A stretch of 64,000 nucleotides of DNA from NCBI RefSeq assembly GCF_050586465.1, contig NZ_JBOCEG010000003.1, forward strand, positions 62,001-126,000, in the 5' to 3' direction. The stretch is from CAJXYS01 sp913063035. Its GTDB lineage: Bacteria > Pseudomonadota > Alphaproteobacteria > Rhodobacterales > Rhodobacteraceae. Under the pieces are notes generated by a model. It made no database searches and was not told the DNA's origin. It saw nothing but the letters and a program-made list of their open reading frames with translations. The position numbers and the translations under genes were made by a program. Shown here in pieces: positions 8,713 through 18,058 of this stretch (its first letter is position 1; each line of letters starts with the position of its first letter).

Positions 8713-10680
8713 ATGCCAACACAGCCCATCGGCGAGGTTCTGTTCAACGTTGCGATCGTCTCCGACACGCATGTGAACGAGAAGGAGGATTTCTCGGCGT
8801 CTCCGTACCCGGCCAACGCCGAGGCCAACCCGCGTGCAAGGTATGTGTTCTCCCAGGTCAACCAGATTGGGCCGGCGCTGACCATTCACCTCGGTGACAT
8901 GGTCAACCCCGTTCCGGAACTGGCCAGCTACCCTGCTGCCGCGGAAAACTTCCACAATATCGCCAAAGGCTTGCAGTCACCACTTCACCTTGTTCCCGGC
9001 AACCATGATATCGGTGACAAACCGGTCAAGTGGATGCCGGCCGGGATGGTTAACAGCGATTTCATCGCGCTCTATCGCCAGCATTTCGGACAGGACTTTT
9101 ACGCCGTTACACACCAGGGCTGTCATTTCGTGGTCATCAACGCGCCGTTGCTGAATTCCGGCGATCCCGCCGAGGCGGAACAGGCCGCCTGGCTGGAAGA
9201 CTTTCTCGCGCGCCACGAGGGCGAGCGGATGTTTCTGTTCAGTCATTACCCGCCCTATATCAGCGATCCGGACGAACCGGGCAGCTATGACAATATCGAG
9301 GAGCCCGCCCGAAGCTGGTTCCTTGAGCTTTTGCGGCGCTACAAACCGGAAGCGCTGTTCAGCGCGCATGTCCACAATTTCTGGTACGACCGCATCGGCG
9401 AGACGGACTATTACATCACGCCGTCTACCTGCTTCGTCCGGCACGACTATTCCGAGATGTACCGGATTGACGGCGGTGACCAGAAAGGGCGCAACGATTC
9501 TGCCAAGCTTGGGTTCGTGACGCTCGAAATCCGTGAAAACGGCCATGTCGCGCAGTACCATCGGAGCTATGGCGCGACGTTGCCGCCGCAGGCCGAACCT
9601 GCACCTCCGGTTGCGCGGCGGCCGCATCTCAAGACCCAGGGACTGGACCATGTCTTCGTGGACCTTCGCCACGCCTGGGCCGAGGAACTGACGGTCGCAC
9701 CCTCGGGGGCGGTGGACGAGTTCCGGCGAAAACGCGCCCGGAACGATTATCCGCTCATGGCGATGTGGGAGATGGCGCTCCGAGGGTTGCGCGTCCCGAT
9801 CCAGGATCTCGCCGATGCGCGCATCGGGGGACGCATGGCCTTGATGGTGCGCATGGGGCATCGGTTTCAGGTCTATCTCTACGGGATGCCGGATGCCTCG
9901 GAACGCGCTTTGCTGACCGAGAATGCGGCGCTGATACAGCGTCTTGAGCTGATCCTGAACTGGGAAGAGGCGGATGATCTGGCCGATGACGTCGGTGCGC
10001 TGGCACGGGCGTCCGGCCTCCCGATCGTGCTGTCCCGTGTCAATCGCAAGGATCGGGCGAAGCATACCGGCGCACGCTTCAATCACCTCATCAGTCACGG
10101 GTTCACCCTGGCCGAAGCCGATGAGATCACGGCCTTTGAGGCGCGCCATCCCGGGGTGATCGGCGGCGCGCAGTTCACGATCCCACGCAGCGTGTCGCCA
10201 TGGGAGGCGGCGCGAAACCTGCGTGATTTCGCCGGCCGGTCGGGACTCGCGCCCGTGCTCTACGTCAAATCGACCGAAGCCAGCCCCGCCGAGCCTTTCG
10301 AGGATCAGGTGGCGAATGCGAGACGGTTTGCCGAGGCTGCGATGTCGGGGCTGGGCTTTGGCATTGATGTCATCCTGGATACCCTCGACGACGTCGACCG
10401 AGGCTATTTCACGCGCACCGGATTGGTCGACCGCCGCTTCAACCCGCGGCTTGCCGGAGAGCTGATCGCGACCTTGGCGGTCGAAACGGCCGAAGGTGGC
10501 TGGGCGGCCGCCGCCGGCGATACGCCGGCATTGCAGAGAAGGGGCCGCCGGCTCTGGATAGCGGATGCGCGCGAAGCGGCGGATGGCCCCTGGATATGCC
10601 CGCGCAGCGGACGGCACCGAACCGCGTCCGAGCGGCCAAGGACCGAGTTGGTAATCCGCGTGGATGGTCCTGATGTCTAG
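8713..10680 (+). CDS. Calcineurin-like metallophosphoesterase with large unassigned C-terminal region
   Basis: 655 residues from ATG 8713 (gcgagg upstream; in-frame GTG 8653 is possible but lies close to the conserved element). The N-terminal ~300 residues have the full metallophosphoesterase signature: SDTHVNE, LGDMVN, GNHDIGD, FSHYPPY and SAHVHNF, which bind a dinuclear metal centre and hydrolyse phosphomono- or diesters. No signal peptide, so cytoplasmic. From about residue 320 to 655 I recognise no family; its alternation of hydrophobic strands and helices resembles an alpha/beta barrel, which is only an impression. The DUF3604/PHP-like gene follows 223 bases later. Lower GC than the window average. 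Confidence 0.8.
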   Translation: MPTQPIGEVLFNVAIVSDTHVNEKEDFSASPYPANAEANPRARYVFSQVNQIGPALTIHLGDMVNPVPELASYPAAAENFHNIAKGLQSPLHLVPGNHDIGDKPVKWMPAGMVNSDFIALYRQHFGQDFYAVTHQGCHFVVINAPLLNSGDPAEAEQAAWLEDFLARHEGERMFLFSHYPPYISDPDEPGSYDNIEEPARSWFLELLRRYKPEALFSAHVHNFWYDRIGETDYYITPSTCFVRHDYSEMYRIDGGDQKGRNDSAKLGFVTLEIRENGHVAQYHRSYGATLPPQAEPAPPVARRPHLKTQGLDHVFVDLRHAWAEELTVAPSGAVDEFRRKRARNDYPLMAMWEMALRGLRVPIQDLADARIGGRMALMVRMGHRFQVYLYGMPDASERALLTENAALIQRLELILNWEEADDLADDVGALARASGLPIVLSRVNRKDRAKHTGARFNHLISHGFTLAEADEITAFEARHPGVIGGAQFTIPRSVSPWEAARNLRDFAGRSGLAPVLYVKSTEASPAEPFEDQVANARRFAEAAMSGLGFGIDVILDTLDDVDRGYFTRTGLVDRRFNPRLAGELIATLAVETAEGGWAAAAGDTPALQRRGRRLWIADAREAADGPWICPRSGRHRTASERPRTELVIRVDGPDV

Positions 10681-10903
10681 CGGGCACCAAGCGCTTGCCA
10701 AAAGACCTTGCGCCGATGGCATTCCCCGCGCGCCTTCTCTTGATCGGCAGCGCCTTGAAAGGGGTTCCTTACACAATGGAGATCCGCGGATTTTCTCAAG
10801 TAATCGGATTTGGAAGAGCAATGAATGCGTTTCTTTTCCTGAAAACCGGAAAATCAGTTTCAGTTTGTAAGCGTATGATTCCATAAGCGAAAAAGAGGGG
10901 CCC

Positions 10904-13225
10904 ATGTCCGATCCGAACTCGATGATGACACCGCTCGAAATGCATAACGGCACGTTGCGCACCCCGATCGATCCCAGCCTCCTGGGTACGGCGGTGCTCG
11001 ACAAATCCGGCGCGTTCGAGGCGGGCAGTTATCAAAGCTTCACGCTGACCTATACCGCGGGCCGTTTCGGCATTGATGACAGTGGCAGCTTGCGGATCGT
11101 CTGGCGCTTTGCCACCGACCAGACAAACCCCCAGTTCGATGATCCCAAGGCACCGGGGTTCACCGAGGTTTTCGCGTCCAACAACGCCGTTCTCGAGGCG
11201 CGGTTTGACCCCAAGGGCAACATACGTCCATGGGACCGGACGCTTCAGATCAAGGTCGTCAAAGGCTTCATGAAGGAAGGCGACACGATCACCGTGCGCT
11301 TTGGCGTCACCGATCACGGATCGCCGGGGATGCGGTTGCAGACCTTCTGCGAAAACCGGTTTGAGTTTCGCGTTCTGGTCGACCCGATCGCGACCTACAA
11401 TTTCCAGACGCTGCTTGAGCAACCAGCCATCTCGATCGTTCCCGGCGCCCCGGAGACCTGGGTCGCTGTCGTGCCCTCGACGATTGCCCGCGGCGAACCC
11501 TTCTCGCTCAAGATCAAATCCGAGGACAGTTGGGGCAATCCGACGAACAAGGCGGCGATGACGCTGTTGCCGAAGGCCAGCCAGCCGGTCGAGAACCTGC
11601 CGGAGACCCTTGAAATCCAGGAAGGTGATTTTGCCGCTGTCTTGCCCGGGCTGGTCGCCCACGAAAACGGCCCGTTGAGGATCACGCTTCACGCGCCGGA
11701 CGGATCACTCGTGACGACGTGCAATCCCGCCAGGGTGACGGCCGCACCGGCGATCAAGAGCTACTGGGGCGATCTTCACGGTCAATCCGATGAGACCCTG
11801 GGTACCAACAGCGCGGCCGATTACTTCGCGTTCGGGCGTGACCGCGCCTTTCTGGATGCCTGCGCGCACCAGGGTAACGATTTCCAAATGACCGACACCT
11901 TTTGGAAGGATCTCAACAAGGTCACGGAACATTTCAATCAAGACGGAGAATTCGTCACGCTGCCCGGTTACGAATGGTCGGGCAACACGGCTTTGGGCGG
12001 TGACCGCAATGTTTTCTTCCCGGTCGAGGGGCGTACGATGCGACGCTCTTCGCATGCCCTGATCGAGGATCAAAGCGACATCGGCACAGATTGCCACACC
12101 GCCGGTGAACTGTTCGAAGCCTTTGCCGAAAACGGGGAATGGGATGTCATCTGTTTTGCCCATTGTGGCGGCCGGTATGCCGACATCACGATGGCACATG
12201 ATGGCAGGTTCGAAAAATCCGTCGAGGTTCATTCCGCATGGGGCACATTTGAGTGGATCGTGCAGGATGCCTTCAAGAGCGGCTACCGTGTCGGGATCAT
12301 CGGCAATTCGGATGGTCACAAGGGGCGGCCCGGCGCCAGCTATCCCGGCGCGGGGTGGTTCGGTGCGGTCGGCGGTCTGACGTGCTTTTTGATGCCTGAT
12401 CTGACCCGGAAGGGGTTGATCGAGTGCATCAACAGGCGACATCACTATGCCACCACCGGCGGCCCGAGCGGGCGCATCCGGTTGGATGTCAGGATGTCCT
12501 TTGATGAACAGGCGACGCTGTATCTCGAGGATCCCCTGTTGACCGAAGAATGCGCGACCGAGCCTTGTTCAGAGGCGATGATGGGTGACATCGTGCATCT
12601 TCCGTCGGGCGATGCTCACCTGACGATGAGCGTCGAGGCGGCGTCGCCCGTGCGCTGCATCGATATCTTCAACGGTCTCGATCATCTGGAATGCCACCGT
12701 CCCTATGCCGAAAGCGACCTGGGCGACCGCATCGGGGTTTTGTGGGAAGGGGCAGAATATCGCGGCCGTTTTCGCGCCGTGCCATGGGACGGTTCTGCGC
12801 ATTTCGACGCGGCTGCCGTAACCTCCGCGCAAGCGGTGAACTTCTTCAATCGCGACAAGACACTTGATCTGCGCAGCCCCGCTGATCTGGCCTGGAAATC
12901 GGTAACCACGGGAAACCTGGCCGGGTTCATCGCGACGCTCGAGAACGGCAAATCGGGCAACATCGCGCTGGAAACGCCGTTGATAAAGGAAACGGTCGCA
13001 TTGGGCGATATCGGCTACGAGGATACCGTGTTGGATGCATCGGGCGTCTTGCCGCGCGGCATTCGGCTGTTTCGGCTGCCCGATGAAAACCCTCATACCT
13101 GCGTCAGAATCGAGCGGACAGTGTCACCCGGGACGGGACGGGATAATCCGTTCTTCGTTCGCGTGACCCTCGAAGATGGAACCCAGGCCTGGTCCAGCCC
13201 GGTCTATGTTTTCCGGTCGCTGTAG
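10904..13225 (+). CDS. DUF3604 / PHP-like putative metal-dependent hydrolase
   Basis: 773 residues, aaaaagaggggccc upstream of ATG. Residues ~1-290 look like beta-rich immunoglobulin-type domains; a DUF3604 core follows with YWGDLHGQSDET near residue 286, CAHQGNDF, HCGGRYAD, VEVHSAWGTF and GNSDGHKGRPG. These His/Asp clusters are the expected metal sites. The first metal motif is HGQ rather than the PHP-typical HxH. No signal peptide or membrane segment is obvious. DUF3604 proteins have no settled function. The pairing with a phosphoesterase suggests hydrolysis of a phosphorylated or esterified compound, but this is speculation. Lower GC than flanking genes. Confidence 0.8.
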   Translation: MSDPNSMMTPLEMHNGTLRTPIDPSLLGTAVLDKSGAFEAGSYQSFTLTYTAGRFGIDDSGSLRIVWRFATDQTNPQFDDPKAPGFTEVFASNNAVLEARFDPKGNIRPWDRTLQIKVVKGFMKEGDTITVRFGVTDHGSPGMRLQTFCENRFEFRVLVDPIATYNFQTLLEQPAISIVPGAPETWVAVVPSTIARGEPFSLKIKSEDSWGNPTNKAAMTLLPKASQPVENLPETLEIQEGDFAAVLPGLVAHENGPLRITLHAPDGSLVTTCNPARVTAAPAIKSYWGDLHGQSDETLGTNSAADYFAFGRDRAFLDACAHQGNDFQMTDTFWKDLNKVTEHFNQDGEFVTLPGYEWSGNTALGGDRNVFFPVEGRTMRRSSHALIEDQSDIGTDCHTAGELFEAFAENGEWDVICFAHCGGRYADITMAHDGRFEKSVEVHSAWGTFEWIVQDAFKSGYRVGIIGNSDGHKGRPGASYPGAGWFGAVGGLTCFLMPDLTRKGLIECINRRHHYATTGGPSGRIRLDVRMSFDEQATLYLEDPLLTEECATEPCSEAMMGDIVHLPSGDAHLTMSVEAASPVRCIDIFNGLDHLECHRPYAESDLGDRIGVLWEGAEYRGRFRAVPWDGSAHFDAAAVTSAQAVNFFNRDKTLDLRSPADLAWKSVTTGNLAGFIATLENGKSGNIALETPLIKETVALGDIGYEDTVLDASGVLPRGIRLFRLPDENPHTCVRIERTVSPGTGRDNPFFVRVTLEDGTQAWSSPVYVFRSL

Positions 13226-13314
13226 GTCCGACGCCGGGAAACGGCCAGGATCTAGGCCCTGGATACCGACAACCTGACAGGTGGCGCCGAAAACCGGGCA
13301 ACCGAGACCGCGGT

Positions 13315-13962
13315 CTATTCGATCCGCAAGCCGGAGAGCCGCGCGACGACCCGCGTTCCGCTGTCGTCGCTGTCGGAGGAGACCGCGATCCCCACGAGGC
13401 TGCCCGGCGCGCTGCCGAAGGCGCGCCGGTGGTCGCGGGCGAGATCGACCCGTTCCGCCGCCGTGCCGGTGCCGGCGGCGCGGCGGATCACGCTGCGCCC
13501 GCGCGGCCCGACATAGGGGCTGGGCAGGATCTCGCCCGGGTCATGGGCGCCGCCCCAGACATACATCAGCACCCGCGCTTCGGGCGCGTCGAGCAGGGCC
13601 CGGATGCTCTTGCCCGCGGCCGCGGCGGCCTGCTCGGGCGGCAGGAACACGAAATAAAGCGAGATGTTGCGATCGTCGCCGCCCTTCCGGGTCAGGTCGG
13701 TGGGCGGCACCGTCTCGTCGACACGCCAGCGCCACGACGCGGTGCGTCCCTGCCAGAAGCCGCTGGGCAGCGCCTTCCAGAGCAACGAGACCGTGCCGTC
13801 CGACCGGATCGCCAGGCTGTCGCCGTCCCGCCGGTAGCTGTTGCTCGAGAAGAGATTGAATTTCTGCTCGCGCCAGCCGTCGTCGAAAAGAACCGGGCTG
13901 GCGGCGGCGGGCGGGGCCGCCGCGGCGACGGCGGCGGCGAGGATGAATGATGCGATACGCAT
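13315..13962 (-). CDS. DUF3047 domain protein, exported
   Basis: 215 residues starting at ATG 13962, chosen over upstream in-frame starts because aggagg lies 6 bases before it and the protein then begins with a clear Sec signal (MRIASFILAAAVAAAA, cleavage near AAAS). The rest matches DUF3047: WKALPSGFWQGRTASWRWRV near residue 60, RNISLYFVF and a LMYVWGG segment. Predicted periplasmic or lipoprotein-like, function unknown. A 12-base palindrome AGACCGCGGTCT (13305-13316) covers its stop codon. It is divergent from the GltB-like gene with about 110 bases between. Confidence 0.8.
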   Translation of the reverse strand: MRIASFILAAAVAAAAPPAAASPVLFDDGWREQKFNLFSSNSYRRDGDSLAIRSDGTVSLLWKALPSGFWQGRTASWRWRVDETVPPTDLTRKGGDDRNISLYFVFLPPEQAAAAAGKSIRALLDAPEARVLMYVWGGAHDPGEILPSPYVGPRGRSVIRRAAGTGTAAERVDLARDHRRAFGSAPGSLVGIAVSSDSDDSGTRVVARLSGLRIE

Positions 13963-14075
13963 GGCGCCTCCTGATCCCGGTGACATAGTCTGTTCGGACC
14001 GGTGGTCGAGACATCTCTGCCGGCCGCGCGGCAGGCGCTTGGCCTCCGGCGGGCGCGGGGCTATGCTTCGCCCGG

Positions 14076-15767
14076 ATGGCCCGTGCGGCCGCGACAGAGG
14101 AGATCCGCGATGCCCCATCTCGCCTCGCGCGGCGCGCGCCCCGTAGCCGGGGGGCTCCGGTCTTGAAACGCTTCGCGGTCTTCGGCGGGGCGGTCGCGCT
14201 GACACTGGTCTCGCTCGCCGGGCTTCTGCTCAGTGCCTGGTTCCTGGTGCCGCTGGCGCTCTTCGGGTTTCTCTCCGCGCTCGGCCTCTACGACGTGCTT
14301 CAGCGGTCGCACGCGATCCTGCGCAACTACCCGGTCCTTGGCCATATGCGGTTCCTCTTCGAGGGCATCCGCCCCGAGATCCGCCAGTACCTGATCGAGA
14401 GCGACGCGGATGAAGAGCCGTTCTCGCGCGACCAGCGCTCGCTCGTCTACCAGCGCGCCAAGGGCGTCGAGGACAAGCGTCCCTTCGGCAGCCGCCAGCG
14501 GGTCTACGACGCCGGCTATGAATGGCTGACGCATTCCTCGGTGCCGAAGACGGTCGCGGACCCGGATTTCCGCGTGACCATCGGCGGGCCGGATTGCCGC
14601 CAGCCCTACGCGGCCTCGATCTACAACATCTCGGCGATGAGCTTCGGCGCGCTGTCGGGCAACGCGATCCTGGCGCTCAACAAGGGCGCGAAGATGGGCG
14701 GTTTCGCCCATGACACGGGCGAGGGCGGTATCAGCCGCTATCACCGCGCGGGGGGCGGCGACCTGATCTACGAGGTCGGCTCGGGCTATTACGGTTGCCG
14801 CACGCCCGAGGGCCGTTTCGACCCGGACCGCTTTCGCGAACAGGCGGCCGATCCGCAGGTTCGGATGATCGAGCTGAAACTCAGCCAGGGCGCCAAGCCC
14901 GGCCATGGCGGCATGTTGCCGGCCGCCAAGATCACCCCCGAGATCGCCGAGGCGCGCGGCATCCCCATGGGGCAGGACTGCATCTCGCCCGCCGCGCATC
15001 CGGAGTTCTCGACGCCGGTCGAGATGATGGCGTTCATCGGCCGGCTGCGCGATCTGTCGGACGGCAAGCCGGTGGGCTTCAAGCTTTGCATCGGGCACCG
15101 GCGCGAGTTCATGTGCATGGTCCGCGCGATGCTCGAGACCGGGATCGTGCCGGATTTCATCGTCATCGACGGCAAGGAGGGCGGGACCGGCGCCGCCCCG
15201 GTGGAATTCGCCGATCACCTCGGCATGCCGCTGATCGAGGGGCTGACCTTCGCGCATAACACGCTGCGGGGGGCGGGGCTGCGCGACCGGGTCCGGATCG
15301 GCGCCTCGGGCAAGCTGGTCAGCTCGTTTACCATCCTGAAGGTCATGGCGCTGGGCGCGGACTGGGCCAATTCCGCCCGCGGCTTCATGTTCGCCATCGG
15401 CTGCATCCAGGCGCAGGCCTGCCACACGAATTGCTGCCCGGTCGGCGTGGCGACGCAGGATCCGCTGCGAGCCCGTGCGCTCGACGTGCCGGACAAGTCA
15501 GAGCGCGTGGCGCGGTTCCACGCCAACACGCTCCACGCCATCGCCGAGATGACCGGTGCGGCCGGCCTGGAGCATCCCGGCGAGTTCATGCCGCACCATC
15601 TGCTGATGCGCGAGGGCGACCGCGACATGGTCACGGGTGACGAGATCTACCCCTACATGCCCGAGGGTTTCCTGCTGCAGGAGGGCGGCGAGGACGACCG
15701 CTTCGGCTATCGCATGCGCTGGCGCCGCGCACGCGCCGACAGCTTCACCCCCTTCGACCTCTCCTGA
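14076..15767 (+). CDS. FMN-binding glutamate-synthase-like protein, membrane anchored
   Basis: Up to 563 residues; ATG 14076 has no clear ribosome site, and TTG 14163 with gggggg 8 bases upstream may be the true start, giving 534 residues. Two N-terminal hydrophobic helices are followed by a GltB-type FMN barrel: IYNISAMSFGALSGNA, GEGGISRYH, KPGHGGMLPAAK, IDGKEGGTGAAP and the Fe-S cluster loop CIQAQACHTNCCPVGVATQ. It lacks the glutaminase and GXGXG domains of true glutamate synthase. Stand-alone members of this family are common in alphaproteobacteria; their electron partner and substrate are not settled. Confidence 0.87.
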   Translation: MARAAATEEIRDAPSRLARRAPRSRGAPVLKRFAVFGGAVALTLVSLAGLLLSAWFLVPLALFGFLSALGLYDVLQRSHAILRNYPVLGHMRFLFEGIRPEIRQYLIESDADEEPFSRDQRSLVYQRAKGVEDKRPFGSRQRVYDAGYEWLTHSSVPKTVADPDFRVTIGGPDCRQPYAASIYNISAMSFGALSGNAILALNKGAKMGGFAHDTGEGGISRYHRAGGGDLIYEVGSGYYGCRTPEGRFDPDRFREQAADPQVRMIELKLSQGAKPGHGGMLPAAKITPEIAEARGIPMGQDCISPAAHPEFSTPVEMMAFIGRLRDLSDGKPVGFKLCIGHRREFMCMVRAMLETGIVPDFIVIDGKEGGTGAAPVEFADHLGMPLIEGLTFAHNTLRGAGLRDRVRIGASGKLVSSFTILKVMALGADWANSARGFMFAIGCIQAQACHTNCCPVGVATQDPLRARALDVPDKSERVARFHANTLHAIAEMTGAAGLEHPGEFMPHHLLMREGDRDMVTGDEIYPYMPEGFLLQEGGEDDRFGYRMRWRRARADSFTPFDLS

Positions 15768-15790
15768 CCCGGCGCGCCCAGCCGGTCAGG

Positions 15791-15994
15791 TCAGGCGAAG
15801 CCGGGCTTCGACGGCAGCCCCATCTTCTTGAGCGTCATCACCACCGGGCAGATGCCGGTGAAAGAGGCCTGCACGAGATGCGCGCCGAGAAGACCCGTCA
15901 CCCAGAGCCAGTTGATGTTGTGATAGGCGGCGAGCAGAACCGTCGCGAGAACGACGAGGCCCACCACCAGCAGGATGCTGCGTTCTACGGTCAT
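15791..15994 (-). CDS. YgaP-type/DUF2892 small inner-membrane protein
   Basis: 67 residues from ATG 15994 (gggggaaa upstream). It contains two transmembrane helices (ILLVVGLVVLATVLLAAY and the WVTGLLGAHLVQASF region) and ends with TGICPVVMTLKKMGL, the conserved C-P motif of the YgaP transmembrane/DUF2892 family. A longer in-frame version starting at 16168 has no ribosome site and is rejected. Function of stand-alone members unknown; often linked to sulfur or rhodanese chemistry. Confidence 0.78.
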   Translation of the reverse strand: MTVERSILLVVGLVVLATVLLAAYHNINWLWVTGLLGAHLVQASFTGICPVVMTLKKMGLPSKPGFA

Positions 15995-16113
15995 GGATTT
16001 TCCCCCAATTCCAGCCAGTACGAGATCGATCACGTCACGAAAGGTCACCGGAACTGGCGCGAGGATAGCACGATACGGGCCAGATCCGAAGCCGCTCCGG
16101 GCCGGGGCAGGGG

Positions 16114-17976
16114 TCAGCGCAGGGCGCCGGCGGCCTTGAGCGCGTCGTATTTTTCCTGGTCCCACCACCAGTAGTCGATGCCGCGGTCATAGGGCGGTTT
16201 CTTGGCCGGTTTGCCGAACACGTCCCAGTAGGCGATCCAGTGCGAGCCCTTGTGCCAGTTGGGCACCCAGATGTGCTTGGCGCGCAGCACCCGGTCGAGT
16301 GCCTCGACCCGCGTCTCCAGCGTGCGGCGGTCGGGGGCGGCGATCACCTGTTCGATCAGCGCGTCCACGACCGGATCCTGCACCCCGGCGAGGTTCGGGC
16401 TGCCCTGTGCCGCGGCGCTTTCGCTGCCGAAGAGCGTGCGCAGCTCGATCGAGGGGCTGAGCGGCAGGATGAAGCGGCCGATCACCACGTCGTAATCGAA
16501 CTCCTCCTGGCGCTGCTGCATCTGCGCGGGATCGACGCGGGTATAGATCGCGTTCACCCCGAGCCGCTTGAGATTGTCGATGAAGGGCAGGACGATCCGT
16601 TCGAACCCGGCGCTGGCCGAGACGAACTCCACGCGCAGGGTCTGGCCCTCGGCGTTGCGCAGCAGGCCCTCGGGGCCGGGGCGCCAGCCGGCCGCCTCCA
16701 TCAGCCGCTTGCCCGCGCGCAGCGTGCCGCGATCGAGCCCGCGCTCGGGGCTCTGCACGGGCGGGGTGACGGCGGGCTCGGTGAAGACCCGCTCGGGCAG
16801 CTGGTCGCGGTAGGTCTCGAGCAGCGCCAGCTCGTCGCCCTCCGGCAGGCCCTCGGCCTGCATGCCGGAGTTTTCCCAGAAACTGTCGGTGCGTTCGTAA
16901 AGCCCGTAAAACAGCGTCCGGTTCGACCATTCGAAGTTGAACATCATCGCGATGGCCTCGCGCACCCGCGGGTCGGCGAATTGCGCCCGGCGCAGGTTCA
17001 GCCAGAAGCCTTGCGCGCCCGAGGGGCGATCGTCGGCGATTTCCTCGCGCAGAATCCAGCCCCGGTCGAGCGCGGGGAAGTCGTAATTCGTCGCCCAGAG
17101 CGCCGAGGTGAATTCCTCGTGGAAGAGGTATCCGCCGGTCTTGAAGGCCTCGAAGGCGCCCGTGTTGTCGGCGTAATACTCGTAGCGGACGCAGTCGAAA
17201 TTGTCCTTCCCGACATTCACCGGCAGATCGGCGCCCCAGTAGTCTGGATTGCGGCAATAGGTGATCTGCCGCCCGGCATCGGCGCCGTCGACGACATATG
17301 GCCCCGAGCCCAGCGGCGGCTCCATCGTCGAGCGGGCGAATTCCACCGTCTCGTAGTAGTGCGCCGGCAGGACCGGGATCTGGCCCACATCGGCGATCAG
17401 GTCCCGCGTCGAGGCATCGTCGGCGAAGTCGATACGCACCTCGCGCGCCGAAAGCGCGGTGACGCGGGCCACGTCCTTCAGCCGGATCTGGTAGGTGGGC
17501 GCGCCCTGGGCCTGCAGGGTCTCGAGGGTAAAGACGACGTCCTCCGCCGTCACCGGTTCGCCGTCGGCGAAGCGGGCGCCGTCGCGCAGGCGGAAGATCA
17601 CCCAGCTGCGGTCCTCGGGGTAGGTGATGGTCTCGGCCAGCAGGCCATAGACCGAGTCCGGCTCGTCGTGGGCGGGAACCAGCAGCGTGTCGTAGAGCCG
17701 CGCCAGCCCCTGCGCGGGTTCGCCTGCAAGGATGAAGGCGTTGAGGCTGTCGAAGGTTCGCGAGGCGCCGGTGCCGCGGAAGCTCATCGTCCCGCCCTTG
17801 GGCGCGTCGGGATTGACGTAGTCGAAATGCGGAAAGTCCGGCCCGTATTTCAGCCCGCCGAAGGCCGAGATCCCGTGGCGCGTCACGCTTTCGGTGTCGT
17901 CGGCCCAAAGCGGGGGGGCGGCCGCGAGCAGGGCGGCGAGGGTCAGGGAGGCGAATCTCCGGGCAAGCGTGGCCAT
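16114..17976 (-). CDS. Family 5 extracellular peptide-binding protein, YejA-like
   Basis: 620 residues from ATG 17976 (ggag 7 bases upstream; the in-frame ATG at 18003 is less likely). Sec signal MATLARRFASLTLAALLAAA, then an SBP family 5 fold with the YejA-type opening HGISAFGGLKYGPDFPHFDY and the later DRGIDYWWWDQEKYDAL end. It binds oligopeptides or peptide-like compounds in the periplasm. It is the last gene of the peptide ABC operon and the second binding protein of that operon, separated from the upstream ATPase by 82 bases holding a 9-bp inverted repeat. Confidence 0.88.
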   Translation of the reverse strand: MATLARRFASLTLAALLAAAPPLWADDTESVTRHGISAFGGLKYGPDFPHFDYVNPDAPKGGTMSFRGTGASRTFDSLNAFILAGEPAQGLARLYDTLLVPAHDEPDSVYGLLAETITYPEDRSWVIFRLRDGARFADGEPVTAEDVVFTLETLQAQGAPTYQIRLKDVARVTALSAREVRIDFADDASTRDLIADVGQIPVLPAHYYETVEFARSTMEPPLGSGPYVVDGADAGRQITYCRNPDYWGADLPVNVGKDNFDCVRYEYYADNTGAFEAFKTGGYLFHEEFTSALWATNYDFPALDRGWILREEIADDRPSGAQGFWLNLRRAQFADPRVREAIAMMFNFEWSNRTLFYGLYERTDSFWENSGMQAEGLPEGDELALLETYRDQLPERVFTEPAVTPPVQSPERGLDRGTLRAGKRLMEAAGWRPGPEGLLRNAEGQTLRVEFVSASAGFERIVLPFIDNLKRLGVNAIYTRVDPAQMQQRQEEFDYDVVIGRFILPLSPSIELRTLFGSESAAAQGSPNLAGVQDPVVDALIEQVIAAPDRRTLETRVEALDRVLRAKHIWVPNWHKGSHWIAYWDVFGKPAKKPPYDRGIDYWWWDQEKYDALKAAGALR

Positions 17977-17997
17977 GGCAGTCTCCGTCGCGGCTAT

Positions 17998-18043
17998 GCG
18001 CAAAGGGTAGCACGCGCGCCGCGGTGGGAAAGCGCCTTTGCGC
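17998..18043 (-). promoter_or_regulatory. 9-bp inverted repeat between ATPase and second binding-protein gene
   Basis: GCGCAAAGG (17998-18006) and CCTTTGCGC (18035-18043) are a perfect inverted repeat around 28 bases. Either an intercistronic stem-loop or an operator for separate expression of the YejA-like gene. Confidence 0.35.
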
Positions 18044-18058
18044 CAGGCCCCCGCGCGG

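Noticed and set aside
10681..10903. Short frames (up to 68 codons) between phosphoesterase and DUF3604 genes
   Set aside because: No ribosome site or protein-like pattern; region more likely holds the DUF3604 promoter.
13963..14205. N-terminal extension of the DUF3047 gene
   Set aside because: Extension is Arg/Pro-rich, has no ribosome site and would bury the signal peptide that begins at 13962.
15995..16168. N-terminal extension of the YgaP-type protein
   Set aside because: No ribosome site; ATG 15994 has a good one and fits the family length.
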